Shown: positions 1 to 9,315, numbered from the stretch's first letter. The stretch: DNA of 64,000 nucleotides from CAVVAL01 sp963740215 (GCA_963740215.1 CAVUDJ010000008.1:682001-746000); one strand, 5' to 3'. Notes: generated by a model from the letters alone, not told the origin. Translations and numbers: made by a program.

Positions 1-177
1 CAGCGTCGCGTCCCAGTCGAGCACCGCGGGGGCGCCCGGCACGTTCTCACTCAACGGATCCGCGACCACGTGCGCCGCCGCGAACGCCACCCGCGACTGG
101 AACCCCGCGTGCTCGACCCACGTGCGAGGCTCGCGCAGCTCGATCGTCTGCCAGCCGCCGGCAGTGGGGATCCTCAC
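1..177 (-). CDS. DUF993-type (dihydrodipicolinate synthase-like) protein, N-terminal fragment
   Basis: Only the first 59 codons are inside the window; the gene runs off the left edge. The GTG start overlaps the stop of the upstream dehydrogenase by four bases (GTGA), so the two are translationally coupled. The visible N-terminus contains ELREPRTW, SRVAFAAAHVVADPL and PGAPAVLDWDATL, which I recognise from the start of DUF993 proteins annotated as dihydrodipicolinate-synthase-family aldolases in actinomycetes. In such operons it usually follows a Gfo/Idh/MocA enzyme, as here, suggesting a later step in breakdown of the imported compound. The substrate is unknown and the assignment rests on a short stretch. 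Confidence 0.6.
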   Translation of the reverse strand, partial: MRIPTAGGWQTIELREPRTWVEHAGFQSRVAFAAAHVVADPLSENVPGAPAVLDWDATL

Positions 178-1304
178 GGCATCTCCACCCGGCGCCCTTC
201 CCGCGACGACCGCAGCCCCGCGTCGACCAGCTCCAGCCCACGCGCGCCGGAGCGGAAGTCGTACGGGTGCGGCCGCCCGGCGGCGACGTCGGTGAGGAAC
301 TCCTCCCACTGGGTGCGGAACCCGTTGCGGAACTCCTGGTTGTCGGGAATCTCCTGCCACTGACCCCGGAAGTCCTCGTCGGTGGGCAGGTCGGGGTTCC
401 ACACCGGCTTGGGCGTGCTGGCACGCGGCTGGATCCGGCAGCCGAACAGCCCCGCGACCGCCGACCCGAGCACGCCGTCGACCTGGAACTCGACCAGCTC
501 GCCGCGGTTCACCCGGACGGCCCACGACGAGTTGACCTGCGCGATCACACCGCCCTCCAGCTCGAAGATGCCGTAGGCGGCGTCGTCGGCGGTGGCGTCG
601 TAGCGGTTGCCCTGCTCGTCCCAGCGCTCCGGGATGTGCGTCACGGCCTTGGCGGTGACCGCCTGGACCCGGCCGAACAGGTTCTCCAGCACGTAGTTCC
701 AGTGGCAGAACATGTCGAGGACGATGCCGCCGCCGTCCTCGGCACGGTAGTTCCAGCTAGGGCGCTGCGCCGGCTGCGTGTCACCCTCGAAGACCCAATA
801 CCCGAACTCGCCGCGTACCGAGAGGATCCGGCCGAAGAAGCCGGCGTCGACGAGGCGCTTGAGCTTCAGCAGCCCAGGCAGGTAGAGCTTGTCGTGGACG
901 ACGCCGTTGACGATGCCCGCGGCCTTGGCGGCGTCAGCCAGCTCCCACCCCTCGGCCACGGACTCGGCGGTCGGCTTCTCGGTGTAGACGTGCTTGCCAG
1001 CGGCGATCGCGGCGAGGATGGCGGCGCGCCGCTCGCTGGTCACCTGGGAGTCGAAGTAGACGGTGGCGGTGTCGTCGGCGAGCGCGGCGTCGAGGTCGGT
1101 GGTGTACTCGGCGATCCCGTGGTCACGGGCGAGTCGCGCGAGCTTCTCCTCGTTGCGCCCCACCAGGATCGGCTCGACCTGTAGGCGCCCGCCGTCCGGC
1201 AGCAGCAGACCGCCCTCGTCGCGGATGGCCAGGACGGAGCGGAGTAGGTGCTGGCGGTATCCCATGCGGCCGGTGACGCCGTTCATAATGATGCGCACGG
1301 GCAT
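174..1304 (-). CDS. Gfo/Idh/MocA family NAD(P)-dependent oxidoreductase
   Basis: A 376-residue protein with the Gfo/Idh/MocA layout: N-terminal Rossmann fold starting MPVRIIMNGVTGRMGYRQ, then the TEKP segment near residue 115 that carries the family's conserved lysine, and a C-terminal alpha/beta domain. The HWNYVLENLFG and GGGIVLDM segments belong to the substrate domain. Members oxidise or reduce sugars, polyols and related hydroxy compounds in the cytosol. The ATG overlaps the stop of the upstream ATPase gene (TGATG), and its own stop overlaps the next start, so it is in the transporter operon and probably acts on the imported substrate. The glycine-rich loop is slightly atypical (NGVTGRMG), as in bi-domain sugar-acid type relatives. 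No frameshift is seen. Confidence 0.88.
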   Translation of the reverse strand: MPVRIIMNGVTGRMGYRQHLLRSVLAIRDEGGLLLPDGGRLQVEPILVGRNEEKLARLARDHGIAEYTTDLDAALADDTATVYFDSQVTSERRAAILAAIAAGKHVYTEKPTAESVAEGWELADAAKAAGIVNGVVHDKLYLPGLLKLKRLVDAGFFGRILSVRGEFGYWVFEGDTQPAQRPSWNYRAEDGGGIVLDMFCHWNYVLENLFGRVQAVTAKAVTHIPERWDEQGNRYDATADDAAYGIFELEGGVIAQVNSSWAVRVNRGELVEFQVDGVLGSAVAGLFGCRIQPRASTPKPVWNPDLPTDEDFRGQWQEIPDNQEFRNGFRTQWEEFLTDVAAGRPHPYDFRSGARGLELVDAGLRSSREGRRVEMP

Positions 1305-2060
1305 CACCCCTTCGGTGCGGTCGCGGGCCCGGCGGGACGTCCGCCGAGGTAGAGCTCGCCGAGTCGGGGGTCGGCCAGCAGTTCTGCGGCCGGGCCGGAG
1401 ATGTGCACCCGGCCGAGGTCGAGGACGCAGCCGATGTCGGCGGTCTCCAGCGCGCGGCGCGCGTTCTGCTCCACCAGCAGCACGGCGATTCCGGCTTCGC
1501 GCATGCGTTCGACCTGCTCGAACACGGTGGTGGTGGTCTTCGGGTCGAGCCCCATCGACGGCTCGTCGAGCAGCACCACCTTCGGGCTCGACCATGAGCG
1601 ACCGCGCGAACTCCACCTGCTTCTGCTGGCCACCGGAGAGCAGGCCGGCGAGGGCCTTCCAGCGTTCGCCGACGACGGGGAACAGCTCCCGCACGTACTC
1701 GGCGCGCTGGGCGATCAGCGCCTTGTCCTTGAGGGTGTACGCGCCGAGCAGCACGTTCTCGGCGACGCTCATCTCGCGGAACACGCTGTGTCCCTGGAGG
1801 ACGTGGGCGACACCGGCGCCGAGCAGCTCCTGCGGGCGCCGCCCGGTGACGTCGACGCCGTCCACGGTGATGCGACCGGAACGTGGGGCGAGCAGGCCGC
1901 TGGCGACCTTGAGCACGGTGGACTTGCCGGCGCCGTTCGGCCCGACGAGGCAGACGACCGTGCCGGCCGGTACCTCGACGGTCAGGCCGCGCAGCACCAG
2001 CGCCGCCCGGCCGTACCCGGCCTGGATGTCGGTGAGCGCGAGGACCGCATCAGACGCCAA
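1304..2060 (-). CDS. livF: ABC transporter ATPase, LivF type (frameshifted)
   Basis: Second ATPase of a branched-chain amino-acid type (HAAT) importer. Walker A is GPNGAGKST, the signature is LSGGQQKQ, and Walker B (VVLLDEPSMGLD) with the switch histidine replaced by the LivF-typical LVEQNA lies in another frame. An extra base in the GAGCCCGAAGG stretch near 1581-1590 causes the shift; undoing it gives VEPKVVLLDEP, a normal LivF. The start is uncertain: the frame of the N-terminus can begin at a TTG at 2060 that overlaps LivG, while the ATG overlapping the LivG stop (TGATG, 2050) is one base out of frame, so a second indel near the start is possible. The gene lies between livG and the dehydrogenase and is tightly packed. 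Confidence 0.85.
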
Positions 2061-2769
2061 GGTAGGCCTCCAGTACCCGCTGGTCGGTCCGGATCTGCTC
2101 GGGCGGCCCCTCCGCGATCGGGCGGCCACGGTCGAAGACCACGACGTGGTCGCTGAGGCTCATCACCAGGTCCATGTTGTGCTCGACGATGAGGAACGTC
2201 CTTCCCTCGGCGTTGAGCTGCCGCACGAGGTCGCAGATGCGGTCGATGAGGGCCGGGTTGACGCCGCCCGCGGGCTCGTCGAGCAGGATCGTCTCGGGCT
2301 CGGCCATCAGCACGCCGGCCAGCTCCAGAAGCTTCTGCTGGCCCCACGAGAGGTTGCGGGCCTCGGCCCGTTCGAGGTGGTCGATGCCGACCCGCCGCAG
2401 CCAGCCGCGGGCGCGTTCGAGCTCGGCGGCGCTGCCCGCGCCGCGCAGCAGGTTGCGGCCGCGGACCGCCACCAGCAGGTTCTCGAGCACCGTCATCCGC
2501 GGGAAGACCCGGCAGAGCTGGAAGCTGCGGCCGACGCCGGCGCGCGCGATGCGGTGCGGTGCCTTGCCGGTGATGTCGTCGCCGCGGTAGCTGACCTGGC
2601 CGGAGTCGGGCTTGATCATCCCGGTGACGCAGTTGAAGAAGGTGGTCTTGCCGCTGCCGTTCGGCCCGATCAGCGCGTTCACCTTGCCGGGCTGGAACGT
2701 GACGCTGGCGCCGTCGACGGCCGTGACACCGCCGAACCGCTTGGTCAGCTCGACCGTCTGCAGGGTCAT
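2050..2769 (-). CDS. livG: ABC transporter ATPase, LivG type
   Basis: A 239-residue ATPase with Walker A GPNGSGKTT, signature LSWGQQK, Walker B ILLDEPAGGVNP and the H-loop LIVEHNMDLVMSLSD. The LDEPAGGVN and EHNMD strings are typical of LivG, the first ATPase of HAAT importers, which energises uptake at the inner face of the membrane. It is intact, unlike its neighbours. It starts at an ATG 78 bases downstream of the livM stop and overlaps the livF start. Together with livH, livM, livF and the lipoprotein gene it completes one importer. The substrate need not be an amino acid, because the operon adds a Gfo/Idh/MocA dehydrogenase and a DUF993 aldolase. Confidence 0.9.
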   Translation of the reverse strand: MTLQTVELTKRFGGVTAVDGASVTFQPGKVNALIGPNGSGKTTFFNCVTGMIKPDSGQVSYRGDDITGKAPHRIARAGVGRSFQLCRVFPRMTVLENLLVAVRGRNLLRGAGSAAELERARGWLRRVGIDHLERAEARNLSWGQQKLLELAGVLMAEPETILLDEPAGGVNPALIDRICDLVRQLNAEGRTFLIVEHNMDLVMSLSDHVVVFDRGRPIAEGPPEQIRTDQRVLEAYLGV

Positions 2770-2847
2770 GAGACGGCCTCCGAAGCGAGCATCGCAGCGA
2801 CGAAGGAGCGAGGAGCGGAACGCAGTGCAGGCCGACGGGGAACACGG

Positions 2848-3871
2848 TCATGAGCGCACCTCGCTCCGGTCCCGTTCGAGCAGCTCCTCGGCGGTGACCT
2901 CGCGGATCGAGGTGTCGCCGGAGCCGGTGAACCGGTGGTACAGCCCGGTGACCGCCGGGATGACGCCGTCCGGCATGAACATCACGACGACGCCGAGCAG
3001 CAGACCGGTGGCCGTCAGGTGCAGCGGCGTGTTGCCGTACTCGACCTTGAAGTACTCCAGCGCGTACCCGACGATCAGCGCGCCGAGCACCGGCCCGAAC
3101 AGGTGCCGCACGCCGCCGAGCAGGGCCATCAGCACCATGTACGCGCCGGTCAGGATCGAGAACTGGAACACCGGGTCGAGGTCGCCGAACCACAGCGCGT
3201 AGAGCCCGCCGCCGAGCGCGGTGAACGCCGCCGAGACGACGAAGACCACGAGCTTGTACGCGAACGTCGGCGTGCCGAGCGCCTGCGCCTTGTCCTCGTC
3301 CTCGCGGATCGCCTTGAGTCCCATCCCGAACTGCGACCGGTCGATCAGCCCACCACGCCAGCAGCGCGACAGCCAGCAGGGCGGCGAACAGGTAGAAGAA
3401 CACGCGGTGGTGCTCAGGTCGGAGCAGGCCCGGGAACGGCCGCGGCACGACCAGCCCCCGCGAACCGCCGGTCAACGACGCCCAGCTCTGGAAGACCAGC
3501 AGCAGGATCAGGACGAGCGCGATCGACACGATCACGAACGACGCGCCCCGCACCCGCAGCGCCGCGAAGCCGATCGGCACGGCCAGCACCGCGACGATGA
3601 TGGCCCCGGCGAACAGGGCGACGAAGCTCGGCAGGCCGGCCTTCGTGACGAGCAGCGCGGTGGCGTACGCGCCGAGCCCGAACAGCGCGCCGTGTCCCAG
3701 CGACATGTACCCGGTGAAGCCGCCGACGAAGTTCCACGAGGTGGCGAGCACCGCGAAGTTGAGGATCACGACACCGACGGAGAGCAGGTACGGGTTGGGC
3801 GCCAGCGTGGGGTACGAGAGCACCAGCGCCGCGACGACCGCGACGGCCAGCCACTTAGAAACGCTGCGCAA
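2848..3871 (-). CDS. livM: ABC transporter permease, LivM type (frameshifted)
   Basis: Membrane permease of the HAAT importer. The N-terminal half has hydrophobic helices and the LivM hallmark NFVGGFTGYMSLGHGALFG. The C-terminal half, in another frame, begins MGLKAIREDEDKAQALG, the cytoplasmic loop that contacts the ATPases, and ends near 2848. One indel around 3330-3345 separates the halves. I place the start at a TTG at 3871 because GGAGG lies five bases upstream and the protein then opens RSVSKWLAVAVV, a plausible first helix; this start overlaps the 3' end of livH. The 78-base gap to livG is the largest spacing within the operon. Confidence 0.85.
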
Positions 3872-4745
3872 GGCGACCTCCGAAGAATCCCTGCGGGCGC
3901 ACCGCCAGCGTGAGCGAACAGCGCGACGTAGAAGATCGTCTGCGCCCAGGTGGTGCCGAGCGGGATCTGCAGCAGGCTCTGCACGACCCCGAGCAGCATC
4001 GCGGCGATCGCGGCGCCCGGCACGCTGCCCAGGCCGCCGACGACGATGATCGCCATCAGCGGGCCGATCCAGTGCCAGTGCAGCGACGGGTAGATCGTGG
4101 AGTCGAGCGCGAGCGCGGTGCCGCCGATCGCCGCCGTGGCCAGGCCGAGCCCGAACCCGAACCCGGCGATCCGGTCGGTGTCGATGCCGATCAGCGCGGC
4201 CGCCTCGCGGTGCTGGATCGTGGCGCGCAGCGCCTGGCCGAACTTGCTCCGCTTCATCAGCAGGTAGAGCGCGAGCATGGCGGCGGCGGCCAGCGCGAAC
4301 GCGATCAGCTTGACGACGGCGATCCGCGCGCCGAAGAAGCTCGAGGCTGGCGGAGCTGTAGCCGAGCTGGATCCGGCGCTGCACGCCCGTGAAGACGAAC
4401 CCGAGCAGGCCCTCGATGAACAGGGCGATCGGCGAACGTCAGCAGCACCGACATCATCGTGAGGGTGAGCGGCCGGAGCCGGGCGAGCAGCAGCCGCTGC
4501 ATCCCGACCCCGGCCGCGAAGAACAGCGGCACGGTGACGACCAGCGAGAGCAGCGGATCGAGCCCGGTGCGCTCGTGGAAGTACCACGCGAGGTACGCCG
4601 CGAGGATGAGGAACGCCGAGTGGGCGATCATCACCACCCGCATGATGCCGAAGTAGAGGGTCAGGCCGGCCGCCAGGAGGGCGTACAGCCCCCCGAGCAG
4701 GATGCCCAGGACGAGGCTCTGAAGGAGCAGACCTCCGGACGGCAC
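3855..4745 (-). CDS. livH: ABC transporter permease, LivH type (three frameshifts)
   Basis: First permease of the HAAT importer. It begins at a GTG seven bases after the binding-protein stop with MPSGGLLLQSLVLGILLGGLYALLA, the typical LivH opening. The central part (RRIQLGYSS, then SSFFGARIAVVKL) and the C-terminal helices (GGLGSVPGAAIAAMLLGVVQS) are present but spread over three frames, with shifts near 4430, 4345 and 3908. After correction the protein ends RPQGFFGGRLAQRF at a TAA at 3855, inside the start region of livM. The conserved EAA-like loop (FGQALRATIQHREAAALIGID) is intact. So many shifts in an otherwise complete protein point to base-calling error. Confidence 0.85.
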
Positions 4746-4752
4746 TGGCCAC

Positions 4753-5984
4753 TCACCAAGCAGGCTTCGGGTAGACGAACTCGGCTTCCTTGACGTCGCT
4801 CGGGAGCACGATCTTGATCTCGCCGCCCACCCACTGCTGGATCATGTGCGCGCCCTTCGGGCGGCCCTTGTCGTCCCAGCTCAGCGGGCCGACGACGGTC
4901 TCGACCTCGTTCGCCCGGACCCAGTCGACCAGCTTCTTCTGGCAGTCGCCCTGCTCGGCGCAGCCGGCCGCCTTGACCGCCGCCGCGACCACCTGGCCGG
5001 TGGTGTAGCCGTTGGCCTCGTCCTCCTCGGGCGCCTTGCCGAACTGCGCGGTGTACTTCTCCACGAACTCGGCGTTGCTCTCGTACTTCGCGTCCTGCGT
5101 GTAGCCCGTGGGTGACAGCACGCCCTCGGTCTTGTTGCCGATCGCCTTGGCGAACTCGGGGCTCGTCGGCGCGGTGGAGAACGCGGCGAGCTTCGGCTGG
5201 TACTTGAGCTGCTGGAGGGCGACGATCAGGTTCACGCCGTCCTGGTACTGCGAGCCGCCGACCAGCATCTCCGCCTTCGACGCCGCGATCTTGGCGGCGA
5301 TGCTGCCGAAGTCGGTGGTGTTCGGCGGGTAGACCTCGTTGACGACGGTCTTGATGCCGCCCTTCTCCAGCTTCTCCTTCAGCCCGTACGCGGTGCCCTG
5401 GGCGAACGGGTCGTCCATGGCGGCGTACGCGGCCGTCTTCGGCCGCTGGTCCGGCAGGCATCGCGAGGATGTGCTCGGCGAGGTAGTTGTAGTGGTCGTT
5501 CGCCACCGCCGGTGCGGCGTAGAAGAGGTTCTTGAAGCCCTGCTCGAAGACCGCCTTCGCGGCGCCGGCCGGCTCGACGAAGAGCATGCCGTACTCCTCG
5601 GCGACCCGCGCCGAGGGCACGACGAGCCGCGTGGAGAACGGCCCGAAGACCAGGTCGACCTTGTCCTTGCCGATCAGCTGCTCGTAGTCGGCGACCACCC
5701 GGTCGGCGTTGGACTGGTCGTCGAGGATCTTCAGCTCGACCTTGCGGCCGAGCAGCCCGCCCGAGTCGTTGACGATCTTCGCCCACGCCTCGTAGCCGCG
5801 CTGGACGCCCTTGCCGGGCTCGGAGAAGTCACCGGTGAGCGGCAGCGAGACGCCGATCGACGATCGGATCCTTGTCGCCCTCCTCACCCGACCCGCCGCC
5901 CTCCGACAGGCAGCCGCTGAGCGTGAGAGCGGTGACGACGGCGCTCGCCACCATGCCTAACTTGACTCGCCTCGCTGCGTTCAT
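4753..5984 (-). CDS. Periplasmic-type substrate-binding lipoprotein of the HAAT importer (frameshifted)
   Basis: First gene of the operon. The ATG at 5984 has AGGAG nine bases upstream. A lipoprotein signal peptide (VTALTLSGC) is followed by an acidic, glycine-rich linker and then the type I periplasmic-binding fold: GVSLPLTGDFSEPGKGVQRGYEAW, the LVFGPFSTRLV and AEEYGMLFVEP segments, and the NEVYPPNTTDFGSIAAKI segment of LivK-like proteins. Indels near 5865 and 5450 split it into three frames. The mature protein would sit on the outer face of the membrane and deliver ligand to LivH/LivM. The ligand is unknown; regulation by a LacI-family protein and the metabolic genes downstream argue for a sugar- or polyol-derived compound. 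Confidence 0.85.
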
Positions 5985-6045
5985 CTCTGGACACTCCTGT
6001 CCGCTGCTCTGCCCGATCGGAAGCTTCTCATGTGACGCCGGGGGA

Positions 6046-6074
6046 ACGCAAGCGCTTTCGTAAAGCGCTTGCGT
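6046..6074. promoter_or_regulatory. LacI-family operator, double palindrome
   Basis: A perfect inverted repeat: ACGCAAGCGCTTT, a three-base spacer CGT, then AAAGCGCTTGCGT. Each arm contains the self-complementary core AAGCGCTT, so the site can be read as two LacI-type half-operators or as one long palindrome. It lies between the divergent transporter operon (start 5984) and the LacI-family gene (start 6156), where an autoregulating repressor would bind both promoters. A further 10-bp palindrome, CTCAATTGAG, is at 6114-6123, nearer the regulator. Confidence 0.85.
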
Positions 6075-6155
6075 ACGATAGGCTTCGGCGCTCGCGGAAG
6101 GCAAGACATCTAGCTCAATTGAGATGAAAAATCCTGCTCTGGAAGGTGGTGACGG

Positions 6156-7193
6156 ATGCCCAGGCACCGCTCGGCGCTCCGCCTCGTGGACGTCGCCGAA
6201 CGCGCCGGCGTCTCGCTGGCCACGGCGTCCCGGGCACTCGCCGGACGGGACGGCGTGAGCGAGCAGGTCGCCAACCATGTCCGGCAGGTCGCCCGCGAGC
6301 TCGGTTACGTGGCGAACCTGCACGCCCGCACGCTGGCCGGCGGCTCGACGTCGACCGTCGGGCTGATCGTCCACCAGATCGACGACCCGTACTTCTCCGA
6401 GATCGCGAGCGGCGTGCTGCAGGTCGCCGGCGAGCAGGACCTGATGGTGCAGATCTGCCACTCCGGACGCGATCCGCAGCGGCGAGCTGCGAGCAGATCC
6501 GGCACCTCATCGCCCAGCGCGTCGGCATCATCATCGTCGCCGGCTCCGGCTACATCGACCCGCGGCTCGAGGCCGAGGCGAAGGCCGAGCTGGCGGCGTT
6601 CCAGGAGCACGGCGGGCGGGTGGCGGTCGATCGGCCGGCACGCCTCGGCGTCGACGCCGTGCTGCCCGACAACGAGGCCGGCGGGCGCGCGATCGGCGAG
6701 CACCTGCTCGGCGCTCGGGCACCGCCGGATCGCGGTCGCGGCCGGCACCGAGCGCCTGACCACCGTCGCCGACCGGCTCGCCGGCGTGGCGGCCGCATTG
6801 CGAGGGCGACGGGCTGTCGCTCGCCGACCTGCCGGTCGTGCACGACCGACTTCACCCGCGACGGCGGCCGCACGGCGACCGAGCAGATCCTGCGCGACCA
6901 CCCCGACACCACCGCGATCATCGCCCTCAACGACGCGATGGCGATCGGCGTGCTGTCGACGCTGCGCTCGCACGGCATCTCCGTGCCCGAGCAGATGTCG
7001 GTGGTGCGGCTTCGACGACGTGTCGGTCGCCGCCGACCTCGCGCCGAGCCTCACCACGATCCGGCTGCCGATGACCGACATGGGCCAGCTTGCGCTGAGC
7101 ATGGCCCTCAAGCCCCGGTCCGCCCGGCCACGCCGCAAGACGACCGGCCACTCGCTGGTGGTCCGCGACTCGACGGGTCCAGCACCAAGCTGA
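6156..7193 (+). CDS. LacI-family transcriptional regulator (multiple frameshifts)
   Basis: The N-terminus has the LacI helix-turn-helix: LVDVAERAGVSLATASRALAG followed by the hinge region ARELGYVANLHARTLAGG. The ligand-binding domain follows (VGLIVHQIDDPYFSEIASGV, IIIVAGSGYIDPRLE, then GHRRIAVAAGTERL, TAIIALNDAMAIGVL and GFDDVSVAADLAPSLTTIRLP), but in alternating frames with shifts near 6480, 6713, 6800 and 7008. Each break is a single base and no family segment is missing, so the gene is probably intact in the organism. It is transcribed away from the ABC operon, with the palindromic operator between them, and most likely represses that operon until its inducer is present. Confidence 0.85.
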   Translation: MPRHRSALRLVDVAERAGVSLATASRALAGRDGVSEQVANHVRQVARELGYVANLHARTLAGGSTSTVGLIVHQIDDPYFSEIASGVLQVAGEQDLMVQICHSGRDPQRRAASRSGTSSPSASASSSSPAPATSTRGSRPRRRPSWRRSRSTAGGWRSIGRHASASTPCCPTTRPAGARSASTCSALGHRRIAVAAGTERLTTVADRLAGVAAALRGRRAVARRPAGRARPTSPATAAARRPSRSCATTPTPPRSSPSTTRWRSACCRRCARTASPCPSRCRWCGFDDVSVAADLAPSLTTIRLPMTDMGQLALSMALKPRSARPRRKTTGHSLVVRDSTGPAPS

Positions 7194-7360
7194 CCCGGAG
7201 TCCCGCCATACGGGTTGGCAGTCTCGGCGGGCCGCGTGGGTGAGCCGGCACTGCTCGTTCGGGCGGGGTGTCGCGCCGAACGGTCCGCGCGCGGCGATGC
7301 GCCGGACGGCGGCCCGCTGCGGCGTGATGATCCGTGGGACAGCCATGGAAGGACGCGGCC

Positions 7361-8035
7361 ATGACCAGGCCCGGGCAGGGTCGGTACGACCCCCGAATCC
7401 TCAAGCACCCCGAGTACCGCCGCAGTTACCACCACTACCTCAGGCAGGGCGCGCGGGCGGACGAGGCGGCTCGACTCGCGTACATCTGGACCGAACGCGC
7501 GTTCCCCGGCATCACGCGGTACCCGCCGGGTCGGCAGGAGAAGGTCCTCGCGGGCGTGATCGTCGCCGTTCTCGCGGTATTCGCGGTGGGCTTCGCGGCG
7601 AACCAGCCGGACGGCGGCGGCAGCGAGGACACGGCGGTGCCCGCCGACTCGGCGCCAGTAGCCACGGCACTCGTTCCCAGCCCGACGACCGAGCCGCCGA
7701 CGGCTTCGGCGTCCCCCACTGCGCCGGTCCCGATGACGACTGCACCGCGACCGGTCACGACCCGGCCGCGACCGCCGGCACCGACGCCGCCTGCGCCACA
7801 ACCGGCGGCGCCGCGTCCGCCTGCGCCCAAGCCGCCGGCTCCGAAACCTCCCGCCGCGCCGGCCTGTGAACCGTCCTATCCGGACGCCTGCCTGAAGCCA
7901 GGGATCGGCGACTACGACTGCGAGACCGGCTCCGGCAACGGCCCCAACTACGTCACGGGTCCGATCGACGTACTGCCCCCGGATCCGTTCGACCTGGACC
8001 GCGACGGGGACGGCGTCGGCTGCGAACGGGGCTGA
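7361..8035 (+). CDS. Membrane-anchored protein with C-terminal Excalibur calcium-binding domain
   Basis: A 224-residue protein: a cytoplasmic N-terminal segment of about 60 residues (RYDPRILKHPEYRRSYHHY), one transmembrane helix (VLAGVIVAVLAVFAVGFA), a long extracellular Thr/Pro/Ala-rich stalk, then a C-terminal Excalibur domain ending DLDRDGDGVGCERG, whose DxDxDGxGCE motif binds calcium in this family, paired with a CEPSYPDACLKPG segment. The ATG at 7361 is chosen over the one at 7334 because GGAAGGA lies just upstream. Excalibur domains are often fused to nucleases; none is present here. Its role at the cell surface is unknown. Confidence 0.85.
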   Translation: MTRPGQGRYDPRILKHPEYRRSYHHYLRQGARADEAARLAYIWTERAFPGITRYPPGRQEKVLAGVIVAVLAVFAVGFAANQPDGGGSEDTAVPADSAPVATALVPSPTTEPPTASASPTAPVPMTTAPRPVTTRPRPPAPTPPAPQPAAPRPPAPKPPAPKPPAAPACEPSYPDACLKPGIGDYDCETGSGNGPNYVTGPIDVLPPDPFDLDRDGDGVGCERG

Positions 8036-8095
8036 GCTGACCTGACTCCGGGGTTCAGCGGCCTCCGACCGGTGTGTCGCCGCGCAACTGCGGAG

Positions 8096-8899
8096 TCACG
8101 GTCCGAAGAGCCACGGCAGCGACCTGAGGGACTTCGTCACGTACTTGTCGCGCACCGATTCGAGCCCGTACACGAGGTCCTCGACCACGCTGCACCGCGC
8201 GTAGAAGACGGCGCGTTCACGGAGGTCGGCCGCGCGGGGAAGCGCCGCCGGGCCGAGATCACGGTAGAGCAGGCCGTAGTCGTACGCCGGGTCGGTGATC
8301 GCCGCGTCGGACCAGTCGATCACGCCGGTCACCGCGCCGGAGCCGGGGTCGACGAGGACGTGCTCGATGCCGAGGTCGTTGTGGGAGAACACCCGCGCCG
8401 GCGGTTCACCGGGCGGCGGTGCCGCGAGGAACGCCTCGATCGCCCGGTGGTACCGCGCGGGCACGGAGCCGGCGACCGACGGGTACGCCGCCGCCGTCTC
8501 GTCACACCACGCGGTGAGCGGATCGTCGTCCACGTCTACCAGGCCGGTCAGGCGCTCGACCGGCACGGCGTGCAGCACTGTCAACAGATCGACCAGTGCC
8601 GGTAGTGCGGTGCCGGACAGCAGCCAGGGCAGGTCGATCAGCGGCGTCCCGGGCAGCTTCCGGTACGCGAGGTAGCTCCCGGCCGTGAACACCGGCTCCG
8701 GCACTGGCAACGGCGAGAACCCGGCGACGGCCCTGAGCAGCCGTGCCTCCCGCGTGAGGGTGCCGGACTTGCTCACCCGCACGATCAGCTCGCTGTTCAC
8801 CTCGTACGCGATGTTGTCCAATCCCTCGCCGATCAGGACGACGGTCTCGACCGCGTAACCGGGCAGGTTCCGCTCCACCACCGCCTGGACATTCGTCAC
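8096..8899 (-). CDS. Aminoglycoside phosphotransferase (APH) family kinase
   Basis: A 267-residue kinase-like protein from a GTG at 8899 (TNVQAVVERNLPGYAVETVVLIGEGLDN). The catalytic loop is SHNDLGIEHVLVD, matching HxDxxxxN of APH/choline-kinase folds, and the metal-binding motif is VIDWSDAAITDPAYDYG. The N-lobe has the ligand-lysine region near IVRVSKSG. Members phosphorylate aminoglycosides, macrolides or other small hydroxylated compounds; resistance cannot be concluded from sequence. The gene stands alone between two unrelated secreted-protein genes. An upstream in-frame extension is possible but lacks family similarity. Confidence 0.85.
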   Translation of the reverse strand: MTNVQAVVERNLPGYAVETVVLIGEGLDNIAYEVNSELIVRVSKSGTLTREARLLRAVAGFSPLPVPEPVFTAGSYLAYRKLPGTPLIDLPWLLSGTALPALVDLLTVLHAVPVERLTGLVDVDDDPLTAWCDETAAAYPSVAGSVPARYHRAIEAFLAAPPPGEPPARVFSHNDLGIEHVLVDPGSGAVTGVIDWSDAAITDPAYDYGLLYRDLGPAALPRAADLRERAVFYARCSVVEDLVYGLESVRDKYVTKSLRSLPWLFGP

Positions 8900-9146
8900 G
8901 AGAAGACGGTAGCCCCGGCTCGACCAGCACCGAAACCCATTGCCTCGCCGCAGCGCCACAGTGGAGCATCTACCCCGACAACGAACACGAGAGGTGGCGG
9001 TGATGAGCATCAGGCGGTGGCCGGACGAGCGCGTGACGCTCGCAGCCTCGCCGCATGCCCGCCGCCTGGCCAGGGAAGCGCCGCGAGAGCGCTAGCGGGC
9101 CTGGCCCGCCACAATCGTTTCGCCTGAGGAACTCCGCTACCCCCCA

Positions 9147-9173
9147 CGCCAGGGGCTGCTACCGGCGCGAACC
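9147..9173. repeat. Dispersed intergenic repeat, copy 1
   Basis: The string CGCCAGGGGCTGCT, then a few variable bases, then GGCGCGAACC recurs at 10719-10746, also intergenic and also a short distance after CTGAGGA. The two copies lie about 1.6 kb apart and bracket two secreted-protein genes. Possibly members of a small REP-like family; only two copies were noticed by eye. Confidence 0.5.
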
Positions 9174-9284
9174 TCAGGCCCTTCTGGGAGGTACCGAACG
9201 GCGCGGCGCGCGCACAACACGGCTCGCGCGCCCCGGCGGTGCCTCGGCGGGTGACGGTCCCGGTGGTGGTCGCCGTCCCCGCCC

Positions 9285-9315
9285 GGCCCCCGCGACCGTC
9301 TGGGTCGCGGGGGCC
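9285..9315 (-). terminator. Intrinsic terminator after the 9335-10003 lipoprotein gene
   Basis: GGCCCCCGCGACC, a five-base loop GTCTG, and the perfect complement GGTCGCGGGGGCC form a 13-bp stem 20 bases beyond the stop codon of the minus-strand lipoprotein gene. No U-tract follows, as is common for actinomycete terminators. Confidence 0.75.

Noticed and set aside
1982..4384. An 800-codon minus-strand frame across livH, livM and livG
   Set aside because: It only strings together pieces of the permeases through frameshifts; most of it is non-sense Arg-rich sequence.
8096..8899. Calling the APH-family gene an aminoglycoside resistance gene
   Set aside because: The kinase motifs are clear, but nothing in sequence or context shows an antibiotic substrate.
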